From an uncultured Alphaproteobacteria bacterium (GTDB lineage: Bacteria; Pseudomonadota; Alphaproteobacteria; Rhodobacterales; Rhodobacteraceae), in the NCBI GenBank assembly GCA_913031285.1, contig CAJWEI010000040.1, positions 1 through 32,435 of the forward strand: a stretch of DNA of 32,435 bases. Reading direction: 5' to 3'. A model generated the notes under the pieces. That model made no database searches, was not told the origin of the DNA, and saw nothing but the letters and a program-made list of their open reading frames with translations. Below, in pieces: positions 25,307 to 32,435 of the stretch. The stretch's first letter is position 1, and the number at the start of each line of letters is the position of its first letter. The position numbers were made by a program, and so were the translations under genes.

Positions 25307-25966
25307 TCAACTTTCTTAAAATAGTTTAGCATGTTCTATGGATCTTGTCTGTGTCGAAAAATATAATCTAGCACAGATAATAAAATTAAAAATCACTGAA
25401 ATTATGCCACAGCACAGCTTAATTTACAAGTATACTGCAGCCGGGTTTAAGGCCTATTAAATGCGTTTGTGTCAATATTTACTGAAAGTTATAAGAAATA
25501 ATTAGCTGGGATTGTAATCCACTTGTTGGTGTTCAATATCAACTCGTACAATAAATTTCAGCACATTATTTGAAATGAGCGTCCATTAGTCATCTAGTGA
25601 ATTCACAAAAAAGATCCATTGAAATGATATTAATCAACTACATTGAAATTCGACATATTTTAAAATTTCTTTGTTCGGTCTCCTGCCCAAAAACCTGCTA
25701 AGGAAAACGAGCATAGGATTTTGGACTTAATAAGATCCCACCGGTGATAACAAGTTGGGAGCCTTAGATCATACTACCACGATCCTTAATTCAACTCAAA
25801 TCAGCCATATGGTCCGCTGGAATGTGCAATATTAACTCGTCATGGCCTTGTCTATATCCCATCTCGAATTCTATAAGTTTGACATTTAAAATGCCTTCTT
25901 TTTTCTGTAAGAGCGTTTGAGTAATTTTATTGCTTACATGGTAAGCTTTTGGGCTTTAATACTTGA
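25307..25966. other. Long gap between amn and class II aldolase genes
   Basis: 660 AT-rich bases without a confident gene. It must hold the divergent promoters of amn and the aldolase. A short minus-strand frame with protein-like composition lies at 25791-25955 (listed separately). A 14-base near-repeat, CAATATCAACTCGT at 25534-25547 and CAATATTAACTCGT at 25827-25840, is present but may be chance. No tRNA or clear terminator was seen. Confidence 0.45.
25791..25955 (-). pseudogene. Possible small or decayed minus-strand ORF
   Basis: A minus-strand frame of 54 codons runs from after a TAA (25956-25958) to TGA at 25791-25793. The last 30 residues read like protein (KLIEFEMGYRQGHDELILHI, ending PADHMADLS). 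There is no ATG, GTG or TTG at a sensible place. A GAAGGC ribosome-like site precedes an ATG that is out of frame by one base at the point where K-L-I-E starts, so a small gene broken by a frameshift is conceivable. No family is recognised. Confidence 0.28.
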
Positions 25967-25981
25967 ATGGAGATGAATGTG

Positions 25982-26734
25982 ATGCATGGCCTCGCAAAAT
26001 CAAATTTGAATTTCAAGCAAGAACGTATAGATCTTGCCGCATCTTTTCGTTGGGCAGAACGCTTTAATTTTCACGAAGGTGTGGCTAACCATTTTTCACT
26101 GGCTGTTAATCACAGCGGTTCAAAATTCCTAATGAACCCCAATCAAAGTCATTTCGCGCGAATTAAGGCCAGTGACCTTATTGAGGTAAATGCGGACGAT
26201 CCTGAAACGCTGTCAGGTCCAAACGCACCTGACGCAACGGCATGGGGATTGCATGGATCAATACATAGACATTGTCCTCATGCAAAATGCGTAATGCACG
26301 TGCATTCGATCCATGCAACAGTTTTGGCGACACTCAAAGATAGCCGCTTGCCACCGGTTGATCAAAACTGTGCTGCTTTTTTCAACCGCTACATTATTGA
26401 CAATAACTACGGCGGTCTAGCATTTGAGGAGGAAGGCCAAAGATGCGCCGCGTTACTGCATGACCCCAACAAAAAAGTCATGATCATGGGCAACCACGGC
26501 ATCTTAATTATAGGACAGACTGTCAGCGATACGTTTAATAGGCTTTATTATTTCGAAAGAGCAGCTGAAACTTACATCAAAGCCCTTCAAACAGGCCAAC
26601 CGCTTAGGGTAATCCCTGATGAAATCGCCGAAAAGACCGCGCAAGAATTGGAAAGATACCCCCAGAAAGTTGATCGTCATTTCGAAGAACTCAAAGCCAT
26701 CCTTGATGATGAAGATTCAAACTACAAAAATTAG
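25982..26734 (+). CDS. Class II aldolase/adducin-family protein
   Basis: Zinc-dependent class II aldolase/adducin fold of about 250 residues. Visible features are GVANHFSLAV near the N terminus, the metal pair H-x-H in CVMHVHSIHATVL, the acidic GGLAFEEEGQ region, and the C-terminal GNHGILIIGQTVSDTFNRLY with the third metal histidine. Relatives include L-fuculose-phosphate aldolase, ribulose-phosphate epimerases and decarboxylases, so the substrate is open. ATG 25982 is preferred because GGAG ends 9 bases upstream; an ATG five codons earlier (25967) would place GGAG inside the coding region. It converges with the SnoaL-like gene, with only 3 bases between the stops. Confidence 0.88.
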   Translation: MHGLAKSNLNFKQERIDLAASFRWAERFNFHEGVANHFSLAVNHSGSKFLMNPNQSHFARIKASDLIEVNADDPETLSGPNAPDATAWGLHGSIHRHCPHAKCVMHVHSIHATVLATLKDSRLPPVDQNCAAFFNRYIIDNNYGGLAFEEEGQRCAALLHDPNKKVMIMGNHGILIIGQTVSDTFNRLYYFERAAETYIKALQTGQPLRVIPDEIAEKTAQELERYPQKVDRHFEELKAILDDEDSNYKN

Positions 26735-26737
26735 AAT

Positions 26738-27244
26738 CTAACTTTCTTTGTCAAATCTCTCCCACCCGTGGCCACCAAAGGCATCAACTCCTAGTTGGTA
26801 CATAACGTGCGGAAAATCGACCATGACATAATTGTCTTCAATCTTGCCATTCACGACTTTCCAAAAATCCATGTACCTAATTTGGATCTTTTTTCCAGTT
26901 GGTTTGATGCCCATAAATTCTCCAGAATGGATAGCTTCTTGTCTGCCAAATGCAGCCGCCCATTCGCCCATGAATAAACGTGCTTCATCTATACACACCT
27001 TATCTGAGAATGCCGCTTGAAACGGCTTTTGCCAATTGTCCTGAAACTCCTGTAATCCATTTTTCGTGCCGCAGCCTTGGTTTCCTATCCAGCGGAAGCT
27101 TTTTGAAAAAAACTCGCCAATGTCTGAAATCCTATGATCGTTCAAACCGTCGACCATACTTTCAATAACTTTGCGCGTATCATCAGTTTTGCTGTGATCT
27201 GTGTTGCGTGTTAGCGTTGCTTGTTCTGGGCGTGCTCCTGACAT
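26738..27244 (-). CDS. SnoaL-like / ester cyclase-family protein
   Basis: Protein of about 168 residues with the NTF2-like (SnoaL polyketide-cyclase-like) fold: helical N-terminal part, then beta-rich pattern with GEWAAAFGRQEAIHSGEFMG and the family motif GKKIQIRYMDFWKVVNGKIE, ending with an aromatic-rich tail. Such proteins are small enzymes, mostly of unknown substrate, in alphaproteobacteria. ATG 27244 is preferred over 27292 because AGGAAC lies upstream at a suitable distance. Possibly a metabolic partner of the convergent aldolase gene, though no shared promoter is seen. Confidence 0.8.
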   Translation of the reverse strand: MSGARPEQATLTRNTDHSKTDDTRKVIESMVDGLNDHRISDIGEFFSKSFRWIGNQGCGTKNGLQEFQDNWQKPFQAAFSDKVCIDEARLFMGEWAAAFGRQEAIHSGEFMGIKPTGKKIQIRYMDFWKVVNGKIEDNYVMVDFPHVMYQLGVDAFGGHGWERFDKES

Positions 27245-27613
27245 ATTAGTTCCTTTTTTTGTGCGCATGATATTCTGACTTTTGTAGGCCAAAAATCAAC
27301 TCACAAATTTTTATTATAAGATTTAAAATTTTATGGACCCGAACCCTAAATCTGTTGGATAGCCAGATATCGACAAGATATAACTACATTTTAAAAAAGA
27401 AAGGCAAAAGGTTGGCAATTTTTTTTAAATAGCGGACCATTTTTCTACATAAAGACAATCGTCATTTCCCAATTACGCGGAGTGACATATGTATTGTCTA
27501 TGAAATATCCAACAAAAATCTAATTACTATCAACTCAAAGGCTCAAACCAACGATTCCCTTGTCATTCGCGTCAGGGCATGTCACCCTTAATTGTGAAAA
27601 ATATAGAACTCAT
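27245..27613. other. Gap between SnoaL-like gene and deoC
   Basis: About 370 AT-rich bases holding the divergent promoters of the SnoaL-like gene and the deoC operon. A TTG at 27560 is an alternative upstream start for deoC and would extend it by 18 residues. No clear operator or terminator was seen. Confidence 0.4.
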
Positions 27614-28606
27614 ATGAAAAAAAAATCTTTAAATCCATCTATTAAAATCGTTGATGATTTTAATCTTCAACGAAATGAAGGTGTGCAGCTCGATCTAGAT
27701 TGGGTGATGTCTTCGCAAGCCAACACCTCTGCAATAGAACGACGGACTTCAACGTATTCCACTCGCCGCTCAGTTAAGAAAAATTATCAGGCCGCTTGGT
27801 TACTGAGAGCCATAAGCTGTATTGACCTTACAACTTTGGCCGGGGATGATACAGTAGGTCGGGTTCATAGGTTGTGTGACAAGGCGGCAAACCCTGTTCG
27901 CAAATCTACCCTTACACACCTTGGAATTCCAGAGATTAGTGTCGGGGCCGTCTGCGTCTATCATGATATGATTAAAACTGCCGTGACTCGTCTTGAAGGA
28001 ACCGGTATACCCGTTGCTGCGGTTTCAACTGGTTTTCCGGCTGGTCTTTCGCCAATGCGCCTTAGAGTGGCGGAAATTGAAGACAGCGTTCAGGCCGGCG
28101 CGCATGAAATCGATATTGTGATTTCACGCCGAAATGTTCTGACGCAAAACTGGACGGCCCTGTACGACGAAATAATTAGCTTTCGCCAAGCCTGTGGTAA
28201 TGCCCATATGAAGGCAATCCTCGCTACAGGCGAACTCGGCAGTTTACGCAATATTGCTCGGGCATCGCTAGTTTGCATGATGGGCGGAGCAGATTTCATT
28301 AAGACCTCAACGGGAAAGGAAAGTGTTAACGCGACACTTCCTGTATCATTGGTCATGGTCAGGGCGATTCGTGATTATCATGATCAAACAGGATACAAAG
28401 TCGGGTACAAACCAGCAGGTGGAATTTCCAAAGCCAAAGACTCTTTGACATACCTTTCACTGATCAAAGAAGAGTTGGGCAATGACTGGTTAGGCCCAAA
28501 CTTATTCCGCTTTGGCGCATCTTCGCTTTTGAGCGATATTGAACGCCAGCTTGAGCACTTTGTGATTGGAGCGTATTCCGCAACGCACCGCCATCCAATG
28601 GCCTGA
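27614..28606 (+). CDS. deoC: Deoxyribose-phosphate aldolase
   Basis: Class I aldolase that splits 2-deoxyribose 5-phosphate into glyceraldehyde 3-phosphate and acetaldehyde. Counting from ATG 27614 (330 residues), the Schiff-base lysine is K230 in ADFIKTSTGKE, with K266 in GYKPAGG and D167 in HEIDIVI, the known catalytic trio. It is longer than the E. coli enzyme (~259 residues) because of an N-terminal extension, like the longer alphaproteobacterial and eukaryotic forms. ATG 27614 is preferred to TTG 27560, though neither has a strong ribosome site. The aldehyde dehydrogenase gene starts 21 bases downstream and could oxidise the acetaldehyde produced. Confidence 0.95.
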   Translation: MKKKSLNPSIKIVDDFNLQRNEGVQLDLDWVMSSQANTSAIERRTSTYSTRRSVKKNYQAAWLLRAISCIDLTTLAGDDTVGRVHRLCDKAANPVRKSTLTHLGIPEISVGAVCVYHDMIKTAVTRLEGTGIPVAAVSTGFPAGLSPMRLRVAEIEDSVQAGAHEIDIVISRRNVLTQNWTALYDEIISFRQACGNAHMKAILATGELGSLRNIARASLVCMMGGADFIKTSTGKESVNATLPVSLVMVRAIRDYHDQTGYKVGYKPAGGISKAKDSLTYLSLIKEELGNDWLGPNLFRFGASSLLSDIERQLEHFVIGAYSATHRHPMA

Positions 28607-28627
28607 TCCTATGATGGAGACGAAAAG

Positions 28628-30976
28628 ATGAATGTTAGTCAGATTCTTCAAACTATGGATTATGGCACTGCGCCAGAAGCGTCAGATCAAGCAACAGCCT
28701 GGCTAGCGGCACATAAAAAGAAATTTGGGCATTATATCAATGGTAGCTTCACCAAGCATGAGAATTTGTTCCCAACACATAATCCAGCAACTTTAAAGCC
28801 TTTAGCCCAAATAAGCCAAGCAAGCTCAAAATCGGTGAGAGCAGCCATCAACGCGGCGTGTCTAGCACAGCAGAAGTGGGAAAAACTTGGCGGTCATGAG
28901 CGCGCAAAAATTCTTTATGCTTTGGCACGCTATCTGCAAAAAAATAGCCGGCTTTTTGCAACTTTAGAAACGCTCGATAATGGCAAACCAATCCGTGAAA
29001 GCCGTGACATTGATATTCCACTGGCGCAGCGCCACTTTTACTATCATGCAGGCATGGCCCAACTTATGGTCAGTGAAATGCCAGAGTCACAGGCTATTGG
29101 AGTTTGTGGTCAGATCATTCCCTGGAACTTTCCTCTATTAATGCTGTCTTGGAAAATTGCGCCAGCACTTGCCATGGGGAATACAGTTGTTTTGAAACCA
29201 GCTGAATACACCTCATTGACAGCTTTACTATTTGCGGAGGCCTGTATGCAGGTCGGCGTGCCGGATGGCGTGGTAAATATTATAACCGGTGACGCAGTCG
29301 TAGGTGAAATGGTTGCCTCTGATACCGATATAGACAAGATCGCATTTACTGGATCAACGGACGTAGGCCGAAAAATTCGCCGCTTAACAGCTGGATCAGG
29401 AAAGTCACTAACACTTGAGCTAGGTGGAAAATCACCCTTCATCGTCTTCGACGATGCAGACCTTGATAGCGCTGTTGAGGGCATCGTGGATGCAATCTGG
29501 TTTAACCAGGGGCAAGTTTGCTGTGCAGGATCACGACTTTTGGTACAAGAGGGCGTGTCAGAGCGTTTATATAATAAGATCAAGCGTCGCATGAAAACTC
29601 TACGCCTTGGTGATCCGATGGATAAATCTATCGATTTGGGCGCAATTGTAGATTCCAAGCAATTAGACCGTATATCAAAACTTGTTACAGAAAACTCCAA
29701 GGGGGACCTATTTCAAGTCACAGAAAATATGCCTGAAACAGGCTGTTTTTATCCCCCTACACTGATCACAGGCCTTTCAAGTTCGGATAGCTTGATGCAA
29801 GAAGAAATATTTGGGCCCGTCCTCGCAGCGACAACATTTAGAACCCCAGACGAGGCGGCAAAGCTAGCAAATGACACACGATATGGTCTGGCCGCATCGA
29901 TCTGGAGCGAAAATGTTAATCTATGTCTTGGACTTGCTCCAAAACTGAAAGCTGGCGTTATCTGGATAAATGGAACCAACATGTTTGACGCAAGCGCTGG
30001 CTTTGGCGGCATGCGTGAAAGTGGTTTTGGACGCGAAGGTGGTTGGGAGGGTTTACAGGCCTATACCAAGCCGACCCAAAATCGAGGAAGGCTAGATCCT
30101 ATCTTGCCCAAAATAGGCTCTAATAGGGCAAAATGCGGAATAGATCGCACCGCCAAACTATATATTGGCGGCAAACAAAGCCGACCAGACAGTGGGTACT
30201 CTAGGCCTATTTTTGACGCAAACGGCATTTTTTGTGGCGACGCTCCAATGGCAAGCCGTAAAGATATTCGCAATGCCGTCGAAGCCGCCGAAAGCGCCGC
30301 TGCCTGGTCAGCTTCAAACGGACATATCCGAGCGCAGATTTTGTATTACATAGCAGAAAACCTATCTGCTCGCGCCAATGAATTCGCCAGCCGAATTAAC
30401 AATCTGACAGGTGGAAAAACAGGATCACAGGAAGTAAATGCAAGCATAGATCGGCTTTTTACCTATGCAGCTTGGGCTGATAAATTTGATGGGGCAGTGA
30501 GAAATGTACCTATTCGCGGCCTTGCTCTTAAACTTAATGAGCCTGTTGGTAAAATTGGCGCTCTGTGCCCTGATGATTTTCCATTGCTTGGCATTGTCAC
30601 TATAATGGCAGCTGGATTAGCGATGGGGAATCGCATGATCTTGATTAGCTCCGAGCCATACCCCCTTGTTGCAACAGATCTTTATCAAATTCTTGATACG
30701 TCTGATGTACCAAAGGGTACAGTGAGCATTTTAACCGGATCACACAAAGATCTATCAGATACGATGGCAAAACATATGGGCTTGGATGCCGTCTGGAGCT
30801 TTTCGTCGTCTGATGTATCTCAGATAATCCAAGATGGGTCGGCGACAAACCTGAAACGTACCTGGGTCAATTACGGGTTCCAAACGGAATGGTCGGGCAC
30901 ACCAAGCGAAGCCCACAGGTTTTTGGAAGCTGCAACAGAGATTAAAACTGTGTGGATCCCGTTTGGCGAGGGTTAG
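28628..30976 (+). CDS. ALDH16-type two-domain aldehyde dehydrogenase
   Basis: Aldehyde dehydrogenase of 782 residues with two tandem ALDH domains, as in the ALDH16 family (for example Loktanella ALDH16). The first domain (about 35-505) is complete: PWNFP with N167, TLELGGKSP with E264, and FNQGQVCCAGSR with the catalytic cysteine C298, exactly 34 residues after E264 as in ALDH2. The second domain (about 525-775) has partial ALDH sequence (KLNEPVGKIGALCP, GLAMGNRMILISS) but no catalytic Cys motif and is probably structural. GGAG precedes ATG 28628. Next to deoC, it likely oxidises acetaldehyde from deoxyribose breakdown to acetate with NAD+. Confidence 0.93.
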   Translation: MNVSQILQTMDYGTAPEASDQATAWLAAHKKKFGHYINGSFTKHENLFPTHNPATLKPLAQISQASSKSVRAAINAACLAQQKWEKLGGHERAKILYALARYLQKNSRLFATLETLDNGKPIRESRDIDIPLAQRHFYYHAGMAQLMVSEMPESQAIGVCGQIIPWNFPLLMLSWKIAPALAMGNTVVLKPAEYTSLTALLFAEACMQVGVPDGVVNIITGDAVVGEMVASDTDIDKIAFTGSTDVGRKIRRLTAGSGKSLTLELGGKSPFIVFDDADLDSAVEGIVDAIWFNQGQVCCAGSRLLVQEGVSERLYNKIKRRMKTLRLGDPMDKSIDLGAIVDSKQLDRISKLVTENSKGDLFQVTENMPETGCFYPPTLITGLSSSDSLMQEEIFGPVLAATTFRTPDEAAKLANDTRYGLAASIWSENVNLCLGLAPKLKAGVIWINGTNMFDASAGFGGMRESGFGREGGWEGLQAYTKPTQNRGRLDPILPKIGSNRAKCGIDRTAKLYIGGKQSRPDSGYSRPIFDANGIFCGDAPMASRKDIRNAVEAAESAAAWSASNGHIRAQILYYIAENLSARANEFASRINNLTGGKTGSQEVNASIDRLFTYAAWADKFDGAVRNVPIRGLALKLNEPVGKIGALCPDDFPLLGIVTIMAAGLAMGNRMILISSEPYPLVATDLYQILDTSDVPKGTVSILTGSHKDLSDTMAKHMGLDAVWSFSSSDVSQIIQDGSATNLKRTWVNYGFQTEWSGTPSEAHRFLEAATEIKTVWIPFGEG

Positions 30977-32091
30977 GAGCGAAGAATTTTAAAAAAGGAA
31001 ATACTAGGAAAACCGTCTTGTATAAGGTTATTTTGTTTTTGAAATTTCCGAATAGCCTTTTCGGTATTGGGGCCAATTATGCCATCGGTCCCCTGCGTAT
31101 TGCATCCTTTAACCGTTAATAATCTCTGCAGCTCGGATATTTCCGAACGCATCAGTGGTTTTTCGTGTTCCGGCCATTTTAAGTCTGGAGCAGACTGCCC
31201 ATCGATCTGATCACTCAGGAATGCAACGCCCAGTGCATATGCATTCGACCTGTTATATGTCTTTATCACTTCAAAGTTAGGCGTGGTAAGGAATTTTGGA
31301 CCCAGAACGCCCGCTGGTAAAAAGATAGAACCAGATATTTGTTTATCCAAAGTTTTGCAAATTATACCTAGTTTAGCCCATTTAGATACTGTTTTAGTAA
31401 TACCAGGCGCTGCCAAAGCAAAATCAAAACTCTGAGATATGCTCACATTCTCACCCCAGGAAACGCCACTTAACCAACCATTATTTTTCAAATAAGACGC
31501 AGTTGAGGCAAGGGCATCTATGGGATTCTCAGACCAAATGTCCGCAACACCATCTTGATCATAATCAACCGCATGACTTAAATACGATGAAGGCATAAAC
31601 TGTGTATGCCCCATAGCTCCCGCCCAACTTCCTAAAAAGTCTTCCTGGTTCACAAATTTTAAATGTAATATCGTCAAGGCCGCTATCAGCTCACTTACAA
31701 AAAATTCTCGGCGCCGGCCGTCGAACGCCAGTGTTGCCAAAGTAGAGAGAACTTTTCGATTACCTCTGATTTGACCAAAAGAGGTTTCAACGCCCCATAT
31801 TGCCAAGAGAATAGAGGGTGAAACGCCGTAAGATTTTGCTATAGAATTCAAATCGTACTTTAGAGAGGCAAGAAAATATTGCCCTTTTTTAACCCGCTCA
31901 TGCGTAACCACCCGATTAATATAAGTCCAAATAGCCAGATTGTGTTCAGTCTGATTATTATCCTTTTGCAAAATTTCAGGGAGGAACTCTATTTTGGAAA
32001 AGGCCTGCCTTATGAAGCCTTCAGAAAAAAGGTGCGTTTTATCAGCTATAAACGTAAAAACCCATTCTTCAAATTCCCGATTGTTTTTCAT
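30973..32091 (-). CDS. Lytic murein transglycosylase (MltB type) with peptidoglycan-binding domain
   Basis: Peptidoglycan lytic transglycosylase of 372 residues. The SLT_2/MltB domain has the catalytic glutamate in IWGVETSFGQIRG, followed by AGAMGHTQFMPSSYL and the DYDQDGVADIW segment. A C-terminal PG_binding_1 domain covers about the last 60 residues (GTDGIIGPNTEKAIRKFQ). Unusually, no signal peptide is evident after the start at 32091 (the protein begins MKNNREFEEWVFTFIA). No other in-frame start codon was seen close upstream, where the RNase R gene ends 1 base away. The tight spacing suggests coupling to RNase R. The stop overlaps that of the ALDH16 gene by 3-4 bases. Confidence 0.88.
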   Translation of the reverse strand: MKNNREFEEWVFTFIADKTHLFSEGFIRQAFSKIEFLPEILQKDNNQTEHNLAIWTYINRVVTHERVKKGQYFLASLKYDLNSIAKSYGVSPSILLAIWGVETSFGQIRGNRKVLSTLATLAFDGRRREFFVSELIAALTILHLKFVNQEDFLGSWAGAMGHTQFMPSSYLSHAVDYDQDGVADIWSENPIDALASTASYLKNNGWLSGVSWGENVSISQSFDFALAAPGITKTVSKWAKLGIICKTLDKQISGSIFLPAGVLGPKFLTTPNFEVIKTYNRSNAYALGVAFLSDQIDGQSAPDLKWPEHEKPLMRSEISELQRLLTVKGCNTQGTDGIIGPNTEKAIRKFQKQNNLIQDGFPSISFFKILRS

Positions 32092-32092
32092 T

Positions 32093-32435
32093 TCATTTTC
32101 TAGTCTTGGAATTTCGCGTTAACTTGGGCCTGTTACCTTTTGCTTTAAAATAGTTTCTTTTTGATGATCTATTCATGCTCTGACGAGACTTTAGAAGGGG
32201 CTTACCTTCAACTTCGATCAATTCAAAAGTAATTCCGCCTGATTCCTCGATAGTTTCTGTGAGCTTGACAGTTACATTTTTACCAAGAGCAATGACCAAG
32301 CCTGTTTCAGATCCTGTAAGCGAATTTTTGTTCTGGTTTAGGTTAAAAAACTCTCGCCCAATAAGCCGCATAGGGATAAGTCCCTCTGCGCCACTTTCAT
32401 CCAACCGGACGAAGGCACCAAATTTTGCAACTCCA
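32093..32435 (-). CDS. rnr: Ribonuclease R, C-terminal part
   Basis: The frame runs off the right end of the window, so only the last 113 residues are seen. They match the end of RNase R, a processive 3'-5' exoribonuclease: an S1 RNA-binding domain (GVAKFGAFVRL, DESGAEGLIP, then LGKNVTVKL) followed by a basic tail rich in Lys, Arg and Ser, typical of alphaproteobacterial RNase R. Expected role is degradation of structured RNA and rRNA/tmRNA quality control. It stops one base before the lytic transglycosylase start. Confidence 0.9.
   Translation of the reverse strand, partial: GVAKFGAFVRLDESGAEGLIPMRLIGREFFNLNQNKNSLTGSETGLVIALGKNVTVKLTETIEESGGITFELIEVEGKPLLKSRQSMNRSSKRNYFKAKGNRPKLTRNSKTRK

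Noticed and set aside
25534-25840. 14-base near-repeat CAATATYAACTCGT, 293 bases apart
   Set aside because: Only two copies, one mismatch, in AT-rich sequence; likely chance without comparative support.

Overview
The window looks like chromosome from a marine alphaproteobacterium, most likely in or near the Rhodobacterales. That rests on petABC with Rhodobacter-like heme spacing, an ALDH16-type aldehyde dehydrogenase beside deoC, a DUF3726-like gene, AMP nucleosidase, and moderately AT-rich DNA with compact operons. Placement is inferred from gene content, not from a marker gene. No tRNA, rRNA, CRISPR array, transposase or insertion sequence was seen.

Layout. 0.5-3.2 kb: petABC, the cytochrome bc1 complex (+). 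3.3-6.8 kb: a tight minus-strand operon of a 565-aa unknown protein, a DUF3726-like protein and an MFS transporter. 6.9-12.2 kb: an accessory, signalling-type block with an orphan Hpt protein, a REC-LuxR response regulator, a four-cysteine secreted protein, a serine-recombinase fold that has lost its catalytic residues, a metallo-beta-lactamase-fold hydrolase next to a stand-alone cyclic-nucleotide-binding domain, and a voltage-gated K+ channel. Two AT-rich gaps here hold possible decayed ORFs. 12.6-20.4 kb: a sulfur/C1 cluster (below). 20.4-25.3 kb: an Fe/2-oxoglutarate dioxygenase, aroC, an EamA transporter, HU and AMP nucleosidase. 26-31 kb: a class II aldolase, a SnoaL-like protein, deoC and ALDH16. 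31-32.4 kb: a lytic transglycosylase and the 3' end of RNase R.

The most interesting region is 12.6-20.4 kb. The SBP56/methanethiol oxidase gene (mtoX) would convert methanethiol to formaldehyde, H2S and H2O2. The neighbours deal with two of those products: glutathione-dependent formaldehyde dehydrogenase (frmA), a sulfide:quinone oxidoreductase (SQR)-like flavoprotein, and a persulfide dioxygenase. An IclR regulator sits between the two arms, and a polytopic membrane protein follows mtoX. Electrons from the SQR step could enter the quinone pool and reach the bc1 complex encoded at the left end. I read this as a self-contained methanethiol-degradation module; the joint function is inferred from the gene set. 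No H2O2- or sulfite-consuming enzyme is visible.

frmA is present twice in a direct repeat of 1,195 bp that appears identical (13413-14607 and 16147-17341). The second copy carries the first 56 bases of the persulfide dioxygenase gene as a stub. The SQR gene lies between the copies. This is either a very recent rearrangement, such as single-crossover integration or segmental duplication, or an assembly artefact.
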